From: JALYGY01 sp963800975
GTDB lineage: Bacteria; Actinomycetota; Rubrobacteria; Rubrobacterales; Rubrobacteraceae
Length of the DNA: 64,000 nt
Assembly: GCA_963800975.1 (NCBI GenBank)
Contig: CAWDDB010000013.1
Coordinates: forward strand, 496,001-560,000
Direction of reading: 5' to 3'
Made by a program: the position numbers and the translations under genes. Positions 53,649 through 62,209 of this stretch are shown in pieces. The number at the start of each line of letters is the position of its first letter. Within the stretch, counting starts at the first letter, position 1. The notes below the pieces were generated by a model. That model was not told where the DNA came from, did not search any database, and saw only the letters and a list, made by a program, of their open reading frames with translations.

Positions 53649-54850
53649 GCGAGCGGGTCACCGGGTGGATCGCGTGGTCGGTCTGCGGGCTGATACTAGC
53701 CTTGATCGCCTGCGCCTTCGTGCTCGCCTCACTCAACAGCTACGAAGGCTTCGTGACCTTCCTCATCGCCGAGGCGACGGCCGCGCTGGTGGGCGGGCTT
53801 ATCGCGTCCCGCCGTCCCCAGAACCCCGTCGGCTGGCTGATCCTGGGCCACGCGCTCTGCTTTACGGTGGGGGAGTTTTCGCGCCAGTACGCGATCTACG
53901 GTCTCATCACCGAGCCAGACGCTCTGCCCCTGGCCAGGGCGATGGCCTGGCCGCCGTACTGGATCTGGTACCCGGGCCTGATGCTGATGCTCGCCTTCCT
54001 GCCGCTCTACTTCCCGAACGGGCGCCTCGTCTCGCGTCGCTGGCGCCCCGTCGTGTGGTTCGCCGCATTCGTCACCGCGTTCGCGGTCGTCCTCAGCGCG
54101 GTCAGGCCGGGCGTTGGCGAGACCCGCAGCGTCCCCAACCCGCTTGGAATGGAAGCCCTGGACGAGGTGCCGCGGGCTTTCTCCGTGGCATTCACCCTCA
54201 TGTCCACGGCGTGGCTGTTCCTCGGCGCCGTGGCGGCGCTGAGCCTCGTGGTCCGCTTTCGTCGCTCGCGGGACGAGGAGCGGCAGCAGATCAAGTGGGT
54301 CGTCTTCGCCGTGGTGCTCCTGATCTCCTTCACCGCCGTCGACCTGCTCTTTTTGCGGGGCCTGATTCCGGTCGCCCTCGACGAGGCCCTCTTCGTCCTC
54401 TCTCTCGAGGCCCTGTGGGTAGCCATCGCCGTCGCCGTTTTGAGGTACCGACTCTACGACATCGACCGCATCATAAACCTCACCCTCGTCTACGGTGGCC
54501 TGACGGGCGCGCTGGTCGCCGTTTACGTCGGCAGCGTCGTCTTGCTCCAGTACCTGTTCCGGGTCCTGGGCGGCGCCGAGTCGCAGCTCGCCATCGTCGC
54601 CTCCACCCTGATCATCGCCGCCCTGTTCAACCCCTTGAGGCGCCGCATCCAGATTTTCATAGACCGACGCTTCTACCGCGGGAAGTACGACGCGAGGGAG
54701 ACTCTGGAAACATTCTCCGCGAAGCTGCGCGACGAGACGAACCTCGACGCGCTCTCGGACGACCTGCTCGGCGTAATCCACGGGACGGTCCAGCCCGAGC
54801 ACGCCTCGCTGTGGTTGCGCCCGTTGGAGAGGCGCCGATGGGCGAGCTAG
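53645..54850 (+). CDS. Array paralog 12
   Basis: 401 aa, GTG start in a GTGA overlap. SRRPQNPVGWLILGHA, LYFPNGRLVSRRWR, RSRDEERQQIKWVV and RLYDIDRIINLTLVYGG (Leu replaces the near-invariant Arg). IDRRFYRGKYDARETLETF leads to a VIHGTVQPEHASLWLR end. Overlaps the next copy by 13 nt, the longest overlap in the array. Confidence 0.85.
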   Translation: MSERVTGWIAWSVCGLILALIACAFVLASLNSYEGFVTFLIAEATAALVGGLIASRRPQNPVGWLILGHALCFTVGEFSRQYAIYGLITEPDALPLARAMAWPPYWIWYPGLMLMLAFLPLYFPNGRLVSRRWRPVVWFAAFVTAFAVVLSAVRPGVGETRSVPNPLGMEALDEVPRAFSVAFTLMSTAWLFLGAVAALSLVVRFRRSRDEERQQIKWVVFAVVLLISFTAVDLLFLRGLIPVALDEALFVLSLEALWVAIAVAVLRYRLYDIDRIINLTLVYGGLTGALVAVYVGSVVLLQYLFRVLGGAESQLAIVASTLIIAALFNPLRRRIQIFIDRRFYRGKYDARETLETFSAKLRDETNLDALSDDLLGVIHGTVQPEHASLWLRPLERRRWAS

Positions 54851-56040
54851 CGGCAACCCGGGTCGCGTGGTTGCTGTGGGCGACGGCGCTGGCGCTTGTC
54901 GCCTGCGGGCTTCTCCTCGCCCTCGCGAGCCGCCAGGAGGCGCCCCTCTACGAGTTCTGGGTCGTAGCCCTCATCGGACCGACCTTCGCGACCCTGGGAG
55001 CCCTGATCGTCGCCCGGCGTCCCGGGAACGTCATCGGCCGGCTCTTCCTCCTTTGCGGCGTCGGCTCCGGTGTGCAGATGCTCTCCGGGCAGTACGCAAC
55101 CGTGGCGCTCTTCTCGGGAGAGCCTTCCCGACTGCCCGGCGGCGCGGTCGCCGGCTGGCTCTCAACCCTCGCGCAGCAATCGCTGGTTGCTACGGTTCTT
55201 TTCCTCGTACTTCTCTTTCCGACCGGCAGGCTGCTCTCGCCGCGCTGGCGGGCCTTCGCCCTGCTCGCCGGAATGGTTTTCGTGGTCTGGGTGATCTCCG
55301 AGGCGCTGGGACCGGGTCCGTTGGAGGAGTTCGCCCCCGCCCGAAACCCCTTCGGCGTCGAGGGCATCGCCCCAATCCTCGGCGGCCTCGAGCTTGTCGG
55401 CGGGTGGGCGGGCATAGCCGTCTTCGTCGGCGCGATCCTCTCCCTGATCCTGCGCTTCTACCGCTCTCGCGGCGAAGAGCGGCTGCAGCTTAAATGGTTC
55501 GTCTACGCCGCCACCGTTGGCTTCCTGGCGATCGGGCTGGCCGGCGAGGCGCCGATTGTCGGGGAGCTGGTGTGGCTCGTGGCGCCCCTGAGCCTTCCCA
55601 TCACCGCCGGCATAGCGATCCTCAAGTACCGCCTCTACGACATAGACCGCATCATAAACCGTACCCTCGTCTATGCCGCTCTCACGGCGGTTCTGGCGCT
55701 CGTTTACGTAGGAGGCGTGGTTGGCCTGCAGTACGGCTTACGCGTCCTTACTGGTGGTGGATCTCAGCTGGCCGTCGTCGCCTCCACCCTGGCCATCGCG
55801 GGCCTTTTCAGCCCTTTGCGCCGTCGGGTGCAGGCTTTCGTGGATCGCCTGTTCTATCGCAGGAAGTACGACGCGGCCAGAACCCTCGAGGCCTTTTCGG
55901 CCAGGCTCAGGGACGAGACCGACCTGGTCCACCTCGGCGCCGAGCTGGTCTCGGTGGTCCAGGAGACGGTGCAGCCGGAACACATCTCGCTGTGGCTCCG
56001 GCCGCAAAGCAAAAAATATCTGCAGAAAAAGTTACCGTAA
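54838..56040 (+). CDS. Array paralog 13, last copy
   Basis: 400 aa. ARRPGNVIGRLFLLCG (Arg for the hinge Trp), LLFPTGRLLSPRWR, RSRGEERLQLKWF, RLYDIDRIINRTLVYA. VDRLFYRRKYDAARTLEAF has Leu for the second Arg. TVQPEHISLWLR is followed by a basic tail SKKYLQKKLP. The TAA stop lies in the first heptad of promoter C. Confidence 0.85.
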   Translation: MGELAATRVAWLLWATALALVACGLLLALASRQEAPLYEFWVVALIGPTFATLGALIVARRPGNVIGRLFLLCGVGSGVQMLSGQYATVALFSGEPSRLPGGAVAGWLSTLAQQSLVATVLFLVLLFPTGRLLSPRWRAFALLAGMVFVVWVISEALGPGPLEEFAPARNPFGVEGIAPILGGLELVGGWAGIAVFVGAILSLILRFYRSRGEERLQLKWFVYAATVGFLAIGLAGEAPIVGELVWLVAPLSLPITAGIAILKYRLYDIDRIINRTLVYAALTAVLALVYVGGVVGLQYGLRVLTGGGSQLAVVASTLAIAGLFSPLRRRVQAFVDRLFYRRKYDAARTLEAFSARLRDETDLVHLGAELVSVVQETVQPEHISLWLRPQSKKYLQKKLP

Positions 56041-56080
56041 CGCCCGCCGTAACGGTTCCGTAACGCTTGACCGCTACAGT
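56036..56080 (+). promoter_or_regulatory. Array promoter C: three perfect heptads plus -10
   Basis: CGTAACG occurs three times, at 56036-56042, 56048-56054 and 56059-56065 (steps of 12 and 11 bp), followed after 9 nt by TACAGT (56075-56080). It drives the small membrane protein at 56120. This is the best-preserved of the three sites and shows that GGAGACG at A and B is a decayed third heptad. Confidence 0.75.
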
Positions 56081-56119
56081 GTGTGCATGAGCTTGAGAGA
56101 GAAGAGAGGAGAGCCGAGG

Positions 56120-56521
56120 ATGAAACTCTCGACGGTCGTGCGGTGGGTCGGTCCGGTCGCGATAGTTAGCGGCGTCTTCACGATGATCTCCGACCTCCTT
56201 GGTCTGACGGTCTACGTCCCCGTCCTCGGCGAGGCCGCCGACACGGGCTACGAGGCCGTTGGGGCTGGCGTGATCCTGATAGCCCTAATGCTCCTGCTCA
56301 TCGGCATGGCAGGCCTCTACGCGGGCAAGCCGAGGCCGGACGGACCTCGGGTCATAGAGATAGGCTACCCCGTCCCAGTGGGCGAGGGTGCCGAGCAGGG
56401 ACCTATCACGTCGACGCAGTCGCTGCGCCCGGTCGCGGGGCGCGTGGCCGGCCGCCCCGACCGCGAGCACATAACCGCGGCCGATCCTCTCTACTTCTCC
56501 GGAGATCGCAAGGGCGCCTGA
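56120..56521 (+). CDS. Small two-TM membrane protein with a hydrophilic tail
   Basis: 133 aa. TM1 VGPVAIVSGVFTMISDLLGL and TM2 VGAGVILIALMLLLIGMAGL, then about 70 polar residues. ATG 56120 has GAGAGGA at 56104-56110; an in-frame ATG at 56087 lies at the expected transcription start and is unlikely. The hydrophobic N-terminus resembles small four-TM proteins I know from related genomes, and the polar C-terminus could be a shifted or decayed second half. Function unknown; regulated by promoter C. Confidence 0.6.
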   Translation: MKLSTVVRWVGPVAIVSGVFTMISDLLGLTVYVPVLGEAADTGYEAVGAGVILIALMLLLIGMAGLYAGKPRPDGPRVIEIGYPVPVGEGAEQGPITSTQSLRPVAGRVAGRPDREHITAADPLYFSGDRKGA

Positions 56522-56563
56522 CGCTTTGGCAATGCTGGGGATGACTTCGCGGCTCTTGTTGTT

Positions 56564-56608
56564 CGGGAGTCGGGAGTCGGAGGTCGCAATAGCTTTACCC
56601 GACTCCCG
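56564..56608. terminator. Hairpin between convergent genes
   Basis: The left arm CGGGAGTCGG is present twice (56564-56573 and 56571-56580) and pairs with CCGACTCCCG at 56599-56608. It separates the small membrane gene from the convergent regulator and could serve both strands. Confidence 0.55.
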
Positions 56609-56648
56609 CACCCACGACCGGGGCGCACCCCGCAACTGGGCTCCGGTA

Positions 56649-59588
56649 TCACCATTCCACCAGCTTCCAGATCTCGGGTTGCAGCTCGCCTTCCTCGCCC
56701 ACCTCGGCGAAGATGGTCACGGCCTGGGTGAGGTGGCTCATGGCCTCCTCGGAGCGGCCGGCGGCGTGCAGCAGATCCGCGAGGTTGTTGTGCAACGCCG
56801 CTTCCCTATGCCTGTCGCCGAGCGAGACGCACAGGGCCAGGGCGGACTCGGCCTTCTCGAGGGCCTGCTCGGGCTCCCCGCCGTTTCGGTGAGCCAGGGC
56901 CAGGTTGTTCAGGGCGGCGACCCTGGCAGCCGGGTCCCCCGCGTCCTCGGCCAGCTCGAGGCTGCGTTCCAGGTGACCCCTGGCCGCGTCGAGATCTCCC
57001 CGGCCGCTCGCCAGCACGCCGAGAACGTTGTGGGCCCGGGTCAACGCGAGCCCATCCGTGGCGACTTCGGCTAGCTCGAGCGCCCTGTTCGCCTGTTGCA
57101 GCGCCAGATCGTCGCGCCCCTGATGCTGCGCGACAAGGCCGAGTTCGGCGTGAAGCCTGGCGCGTATCTCTACCTGCTTCGTCTCCGCGAGGGCCGCCCC
57201 CAGGTGGCTCTCGGCCAGGGTCCACTCTCCCAGGCGCTGGTAGACGCCGCCCAGTTTGCGCTCGATCTCGCCTATCCTGCCGCCGTCTCCCAGCGCGGCG
57301 GCAGCTTCGTAGCTCGCGAGGGCCTGCGCGTACTCGCCCAGCAAGGTGTAGAGGTCGCCGATCGCTTCGTGCAGAACGGCCGGGCTCGGGTGCCCGAGCG
57401 CGAGTGCCGCCCTGAAGTGGGATAGCGCCTCGCGGTTGGCGTAGAGTTCCCTCGCGTGTTCGCCGGCCAGCCCGGAGTACCGCGCGGCCTCCGCGTCCTG
57501 GCCGGCCAGCCTGAAGTGGTTGGAGATCTGGGCCGCAAGCGGCCCCGTCTCGCGGCGCCGCCGCGCGCGGCGGGCGAGCGCCTCTGCCACCCTGCGGTGC
57601 AGGAGTCGCCTCCTCGCGAGGCTGGTCTCCTCGTAGACGAGGGCGCGCAGCTTCTCGTGGTCGAAGTCGTAGGCCGGCGTCCTCTCTCCGGCACCCCTGA
57701 CCTCCTCGACGAGCCCCTTGCCAGTGAGCTCCTCCAGCGCGACGACGGCCTCCTCCTCGCTGCGCCCGCTCGCCTCCCGCACCGTGTCGAAGTCGAAGGA
57801 CCGGCCGATGACGGCGGCGGCGTTGAGCAACTGCCAGCCCGTCTCCCCGACGCTGCCGAGGCGTCCTTGCAGCAGGTCGCGCACCCCACCAGGCAACGTC
57901 CAGGTTTCTTCGTCGGGTGCAAGCGAGCCTTGCGCGATGGCCGCCAGGTACTCGCCCACGAATAGCGGCAACCCCTCCGTCTCGCCGTAAAGGCGCGCGC
58001 CCAGACCTTCCGAGTCGCCTACGACCTTCTGAACCAGCTCCTCGACGGCCCCCCTGTCCAGGCGCGGCACCCGGAGCAACGTGACCGCGCGAGCCTGCTG
58101 GGCCCCGGGCACGAGCGCGCGCAGGCGGTTGTCCGCCTGCACCTCGTCGCCGCGCCAGGTGAGCACGACGAGCAGGCGGCGCCCGGGTCCTAGCCTGCGC
58201 ACCAGGTAAGCGAGGAGGTCGAGCGAGGAGGCGTCGGCCCACTGCACGTCGTCGATAAACAGCACCCCCGGGGACGGTCCCTCGCAGGCCGCGAGCAACA
58301 CCCGGCAGACGCCCTCGAAGAAGCGGCTCTGGGCTCCGGGCTCCGCGAGCGGTGGGGGAGGGGGCTGTTCCGGCCTTAGACCGGCGAGCTCGGGCATCAG
58401 CCGCGAGGCCTCAGCCAGGAAGTAGCCCGGTACCTCGTCCAGTCGCTCGTCCTGGTTCTCGTCGCCCAGGACCGCGGAGAGCCCCTCGACGAACGGCCCG
58501 AAGGCCAGGTTCGTCTCACCGGGGTAGCACCGCGCCTCGACCGTCACGGAACCCATGCTCCGCGCGTGTGCCAGGAGCTCCTCTGCCAGACGGGTCTTGC
58601 CGACGCCCGCCTCCCCCTCCAGCACGACGACGTGGCCGGCCGCCCCCGCTCCCGCGTAGGCAAGGAGCAACGCCTCCCACTCCGCCTCGCGTCCCACCAG
58701 CGGCTCGTGGGAGGGGTCGACGGAGGATACCCCGGCCGGCGGCGCCTCAGGGATCTCAGCCCGTTGGACGTCGGAGTGATCCTCGGCGAGGTCCGGTGGC
58801 GGGGGCAGGCTGTCCTCCACGATCGCCTCGTAGACCCTGGTGGTCTCCTCCAGCGGGGAGACGCCGAGTTCGCCCTCGAGCACGCGAACGCATTCGCGGT
58901 ACTGGCGCAGGGCGGCGGCGCGCTGGCCGGCCCACGAGTAGAGCCGCATCAGCCAGCGGTGCGCCGGTTCGTGCAGGGGATCCAGGGCCAGCCAGCGCCG
59001 GGAGTGCCTGACGGCCTCCTCCCACTCCCCCCGAGCCCCGAGGCCGCGACCTAGCCTCTCGAGCGCCCCGGCCAGCTCGCTCCGCAGCTCCTCGCCCTGG
59101 AAGAACTGCCAGTCGTCGAAGGCTGCGCTGTCGCGCAGCGCGAAGCCAGCCAGGAAGTCGTCGCGGTAGAGCGCCGCGGCCTCGGAGAGGAGGGGCAGGC
59201 ACCTGGCGCAGACCTCGCCTTCGGCGTGGCCGTGGGTCCTGCACCCGGCCAGCAGAGCACGAAAGCGCTCCACGTCGACCCACACATCGTCCTGGATCAG
59301 GTCGACGCTCTCCCGATCCGCCACCATCCAACCCTCGGAGCGCGCCACGCCGAGGGATGAGAGCGTCCGGCGCAGCGCGGCTCGGGCCCTGGTCTGGTTG
59401 TACTCGGGCCAGAGCAGCCCGGCCAGGGAGTCGCGCGCCTGGCGCCGCTCCGTGACCGCCAGATAGGCCAGAAGCGCTATCGCCTTGCGGGTGTCGACCT
59501 CGATCCGGCCACCCTCGTGCTCGATGAGCGGTGCGCCGAGCAGCGAGATCCTCGCCCGTGCCGTCCTTGCGTCACCCGAATTCACCAC
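56649..59588 (-). CDS. BTAD (SARP/AfsR-like) regulator with AAA ATPase and TPR domains
   Basis: 979 aa. Residues ~12-100 form an OmpR-type winged helix (RKAIALLAYLAVTERRQARD, LLWPEYNQTRARAALRRTLS). Residues ~105-255 form the bacterial transcriptional activation domain (RLMRLYSWAGQRAAALRQYR, ELGVSPLEETTRVYEAIVED). An AAA module at ~300-560 has Walker A LEGEAGVGKTRLAEELLAHA and Walker B VLFIDDVQWADASSLDLLAY. TPRs (ALASYEAAAALGDGGRIGEI and following) fill ~690-960. BTAD proteins activate promoters by binding heptad direct repeats beside the -10, which is what sites A-C look like. GTG 59588 or the next GTG 59585 is the start. Confidence 0.9.
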   Translation of the reverse strand: MVNSGDARTARARISLLGAPLIEHEGGRIEVDTRKAIALLAYLAVTERRQARDSLAGLLWPEYNQTRARAALRRTLSSLGVARSEGWMVADRESVDLIQDDVWVDVERFRALLAGCRTHGHAEGEVCARCLPLLSEAAALYRDDFLAGFALRDSAAFDDWQFFQGEELRSELAGALERLGRGLGARGEWEEAVRHSRRWLALDPLHEPAHRWLMRLYSWAGQRAAALRQYRECVRVLEGELGVSPLEETTRVYEAIVEDSLPPPPDLAEDHSDVQRAEIPEAPPAGVSSVDPSHEPLVGREAEWEALLLAYAGAGAAGHVVVLEGEAGVGKTRLAEELLAHARSMGSVTVEARCYPGETNLAFGPFVEGLSAVLGDENQDERLDEVPGYFLAEASRLMPELAGLRPEQPPPPPLAEPGAQSRFFEGVCRVLLAACEGPSPGVLFIDDVQWADASSLDLLAYLVRRLGPGRRLLVVLTWRGDEVQADNRLRALVPGAQQARAVTLLRVPRLDRGAVEELVQKVVGDSEGLGARLYGETEGLPLFVGEYLAAIAQGSLAPDEETWTLPGGVRDLLQGRLGSVGETGWQLLNAAAVIGRSFDFDTVREASGRSEEEAVVALEELTGKGLVEEVRGAGERTPAYDFDHEKLRALVYEETSLARRRLLHRRVAEALARRARRRRETGPLAAQISNHFRLAGQDAEAARYSGLAGEHARELYANREALSHFRAALALGHPSPAVLHEAIGDLYTLLGEYAQALASYEAAAALGDGGRIGEIERKLGGVYQRLGEWTLAESHLGAALAETKQVEIRARLHAELGLVAQHQGRDDLALQQANRALELAEVATDGLALTRAHNVLGVLASGRGDLDAARGHLERSLELAEDAGDPAARVAALNNLALAHRNGGEPEQALEKAESALALCVSLGDRHREAALHNNLADLLHAAGRSEEAMSHLTQAVTIFAEVGEEGELQPEIWKLVEW

Positions 59589-59647
59589 CTCGGAATTATG
59601 GTGCAGGGGCAGTGTAAGCGCAACGGTTCGGGCGACGTGAGAGATTC

Positions 59648-59654
59648 CGTAACG
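59648..59654 (+). promoter_or_regulatory. Isolated CGTAACG heptad upstream of the BTAD gene
   Basis: TTCCGTAACGTT here matches the first heptad context of site A; CGTAACGTTGCG is nearly palindromic. Further toward the gene lie CGCAACG (59619-59625) and GGCGACG (59631-59637), again 12 bp apart. Orientation is opposite to the gene, so autoregulation is only a possibility. Confidence 0.35.
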
Positions 59655-59660
59655 TTGCGA

Positions 59661-59695
59661 AGAGAGGGCCCGGACAAAACATCCGGGCCTTCTCT
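59661..59695 (-). terminator. Terminator of the transketolase gene
   Basis: A 14-bp arm AGAGAGGGCCCGGA pairs with TCCGGGCCTTCTCT across a 7-nt loop, with one G-T pair. It begins 19 nt past the transketolase stop. Confidence 0.7.
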
Positions 59696-59713
59696 CAGAG
59701 CAAAAGTCTTGCC

Positions 59714-61591
59714 TTACCGGTCGGAGAGGCGCCGCACGGCTTCGGCGATGTGGCCGGCGCTAATACCGGCTGCGTCCATCAGCTCCCCGGAGGAACCCGA
59801 GCCCGGCATTATGTTCACGGCGAGGTGCTCGAAGTGGAGGGCGTCGACGTCTTCCTCGGCGAGGGCTGAGAGTACGGCCTCGCCCAGGCCGCCTTCCGGC
59901 CAGTGATCCTCGACGACAACGAGCCTGCCCCCGGTCGCGCGAACCGCCTCCTGCACGGCGGCCGCGTCGATCGGCTTGATGGAGTACGCGTCGATAAGGC
60001 GCACGTTCGTGCCGTCTTCCTGCAGCTGATCGCAAGCTTCGATGGCGTTGTGCAGGGTGATACCCGCCGCGACGACCGTGACCCGGTCCTCATCCGAGGA
60101 GCGCACGGTCTTGCTGCCGCCGATAGGAAAGTCTTCTTCGGGGCCGTAGATCACGGGCGTGCTGGGCCGCAGGGTGCGCAGGAAGCTGATGCCGCTGGTG
60201 TCTGCCATCTGGGCGACGAGCTTGGCCGTCTGGTTGGCGTCCGACGGGTGCAGGACGGTAGAGCCGTGGACGGCGCGCATCATCGCGATGTCCTCCAGCG
60301 CCATCTGGGAAGGGCCGTCCTCGCCGATGGAGACGCCGGCGTGCGAGCCGGAGAGCCTCAGGTTCGCCCCCGAGATGGCGGCCATGCGGATGAAGTCGTA
60401 GGCCCGGCTAAAGAAGGCGGCGAAGCTGGAGGCGAAAGGAACCCTGTTGCGCACGCTCATCCCGACCGCGGCCGCGACCATCTGCTGCTCCGCGATAAAC
60501 ATCTCGAAGTACCGGTCCGGGAACTCCTCGGCGAACTCCTCGGACTTGGTAGAGTTGCTCACCTCGCCGTCCATCGCCACCACTTCCTCGCGCGCGGCGC
60601 CGACGGCCTTCAGGGCGGCGCCGTACGCTCCGCGGGTCGCCTCGGAGTCGCCAACCTCCCAGGTCGGCAGATCGAGGTCTCCGGTGAGACCCGCGGCGAA
60701 AGCCTCGCCGTTGTTGGAGTCCGGCTTCTGCACCTCGACGCGGAGGTCGGTCTCGCCGCCGAGCTCCTCGAGGGCCTTCGCCTCCTCATCGTCCGATACG
60801 GGCTTCCCGTGCATGCCGTCGACGTCCTCGAGGAACGACACGCCGCGCCCCTTCTTGGTCTGGGCGACGATCAGGGTCGGGACCCCCTCCTGCTCGAGGG
60901 CCTCGGCGTAGGCGCCGTCCACCTCCTCGGGGTCGTGGCCGTTTATCCGGATCGCGTGCCACCCGAACGCCTCGGCGCGGGCCGCGTAGTGGTCGCCGTG
61001 CCAGCCGTCCATCGTCTCGCGCGTCTGGCCTAGCCTGTTCATGTCCAGGATGGCGATCAGGTTGTCCAGCTTGTAGAAAGAGGCGTGCTGGAATGCCTCC
61101 CACATCGAGCCCTCGGCCATCTCGGAGTCCCCACAGAGGACCCAGACGTGGTAGGGGAGCTTGTCCAGGTACTTGCCAGCCAGCGCGACGCCGACGCCGA
61201 TCGGCAGGCCCTGTCCGAGCGAGCCGGTCGCGACGTCCACCCAGGGGATCTCGGGCGTGGGATGCCCCTGCAGGCGGCTGCCGAACTCGCGGAAAGTCAT
61301 GAGCTCCTCGTCGGTGACGGCGCCGGCTGCCTTGTACATCGAGTAGAGCAGGGGCGAGGCGTGGCCCTTGGAGAAGATCAGGTGGTCGTTCGCCGGGTTC
61401 TCCGGGGCGTCGAAGTCGTAGCGCAGGTACTTGCTCATCAGCACCGCCATGAGCTCGGCCGCCGACATGCTCGACGTGGGATGCCCCGAGCTCGCGGCGC
61501 TGCTCGAACGGATGCTATCCACGCGCAACTGCTGCGCCAGCGCGTGCCACTGCTCGGCGCCTGCCGTTTCCTGGTTGATCTGCTGCGTCAC
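59714..61591 (-). CDS. tkt: Transketolase
   Basis: 625 aa, TPP enzyme of the pentose phosphate pathway moving two-carbon units between sugar phosphates. SSAASSGHPTSSMSAAELMA, FSKGHASPLLYSMYKAAGA, VATGSLGQGLPIGVGVALAG and the TPP motif region LCGDSEMAEGSMWEAFQHAS...LDMNRLGQ are present. The pyrimidine domain has RYFEMFIAEQQMVAAAVGMS with the catalytic Glu. The length (~620 aa) fits the animal/actinobacterial-type short transketolases and not the ~660-aa E. coli type. Lone gene, divergent from the charged-repeat gene. Confidence 0.95.
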   Translation of the reverse strand: MTQQINQETAGAEQWHALAQQLRVDSIRSSSAASSGHPTSSMSAAELMAVLMSKYLRYDFDAPENPANDHLIFSKGHASPLLYSMYKAAGAVTDEELMTFREFGSRLQGHPTPEIPWVDVATGSLGQGLPIGVGVALAGKYLDKLPYHVWVLCGDSEMAEGSMWEAFQHASFYKLDNLIAILDMNRLGQTRETMDGWHGDHYAARAEAFGWHAIRINGHDPEEVDGAYAEALEQEGVPTLIVAQTKKGRGVSFLEDVDGMHGKPVSDDEEAKALEELGGETDLRVEVQKPDSNNGEAFAAGLTGDLDLPTWEVGDSEATRGAYGAALKAVGAAREEVVAMDGEVSNSTKSEEFAEEFPDRYFEMFIAEQQMVAAAVGMSVRNRVPFASSFAAFFSRAYDFIRMAAISGANLRLSGSHAGVSIGEDGPSQMALEDIAMMRAVHGSTVLHPSDANQTAKLVAQMADTSGISFLRTLRPSTPVIYGPEEDFPIGGSKTVRSSDEDRVTVVAAGITLHNAIEACDQLQEDGTNVRLIDAYSIKPIDAAAVQEAVRATGGRLVVVEDHWPEGGLGEAVLSALAEEDVDALHFEHLAVNIMPGSGSSGELMDAAGISAGHIAEAVRRLSDR

Positions 61592-61795
61592 GTGGTACCT
61601 CCTTGGAGGCGTCGCCGTCTGTTACGCTGAGATTCTATCCTCTCCTACCCGGCGCCGGTGATCGAGAAACTACGCGCCGCGTGGCTCTCGGTTGTGTATC
61701 CGATAGGGTCACCGGACCGGTGGATTATCCCGGTTCACCGCCGGGTATATCTAGCTGCGTCGTTGAGAGTATTTCGCGAGGAGAAGGAGTAGATC

Positions 61796-62149
61796 TTGGG
61801 TAGAGGAGACGCAGGCGGTCGCGACGAGCCAGGCAGGGGCCGCGAAGGACGCGAGGGCAGGCGCGAAGGCGGGCGCGGAGCAGGGAGAGAGGGTGGCCGC
61901 GGTGGCGCCCCGGATCGCCCCGGCGGGGAAGGGGGCGGCGGTCGCACCCCCGAGGAGCGCCAGGAGCGCCAGGAGCTTCGCGAAGAGCGCGAGCAGCGCC
62001 GGGACGAGCGGCAGGATCGCAGGCAGGAGCGGCAGGAGCATAGGGAGGCGCGCCAGGATCGCCGGGATCAGCGGCAGGAGGGCCGCGAGCAGCGCCGGGA
62101 CGAGCCCGGACCCGAGGGTGAGCCTGGGGGCGGGAAAGACCAGGCCTAG
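61796..62149 (+). CDS. Highly charged Arg/Glu/Gln repeat protein
   Basis: 117 aa. The first 50 residues are Gly/Arg/Glu-rich (REGREGRREGGRGAGREGG), the rest an imperfect R-Q-E-R / R-R-D-E tandem (RQERQELREEREQRRDERQD) predicted as disordered or a single long helix. TTG start with AAGGAG at 61784-61789. Synonymous third bases vary freely (CGC/CGG/AGG, GAG/GAA, GAT/GAC) and a T-tailed terminator follows on this strand, so I prefer this reading to the Leu/Pro-rich frame on the other strand. No known function. Confidence 0.6.
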   Translation: MGRGDAGGRDEPGRGREGREGRREGGRGAGREGGRGGAPDRPGGEGGGGRTPEERQERQELREEREQRRDERQDRRQERQEHREARQDRRDQRQEGREQRRDEPGPEGEPGGGKDQA

Positions 62150-62209
62150 CTCGGCGCCCGTCGACCCCCAAGCCCGGCCTCGGTAAAGAAGGCGCACGCA
62201 AGTGCTTGG

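Larger units (their letters stand above)
34185..56040 (+). repeat. Tandem paralog array (13 full copies + 1 remnant) around an Rsb block
   Basis: Copies start at 34185, 35420, 36714, 37949, 39178, [40422 remnant], 40604, 41851, then after the inserted 43208-48711 block at 48723, 49976, 51172, 52461, 53645 and 54838. All are on the plus strand. Shared blocks in order: an I/V-G-A-L-I-A-S-R-x-P-x-N-x-I-G-W TM2-3 hinge, F-P-D-G-R-L-P-S-R-R-W after TM4, Q-x-K-W before TM7, R-L-Y-D-I-D-x-x-I-N-R-T-L-V-Y after TM8, L-T-G-x-x-S-Q-L, P-L-R-R-R-x-Q-x-x-I-D-R-R-F-Y-R-x-K-Y-D-A and a final Q-P-x-H-x-S-L-W-L-R. Divergence is high in the TMs, so the duplications are old and not assembly artefacts. Confidence 0.92.

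Noticed and set aside
34185..56040. Assembly duplication as the cause of the paralog array
   Set aside because: Copies differ throughout in TM sequence, length and linkers; no near-identical DNA blocks were seen.
61751..62197. 148-codon Leu/Pro/Ala-rich frame opposite the charged-repeat gene
   Set aside because: It is the mirror image of R/E/Q codons; the ribosome site, synonymous drift and T-tailed terminator all favour the plus strand.
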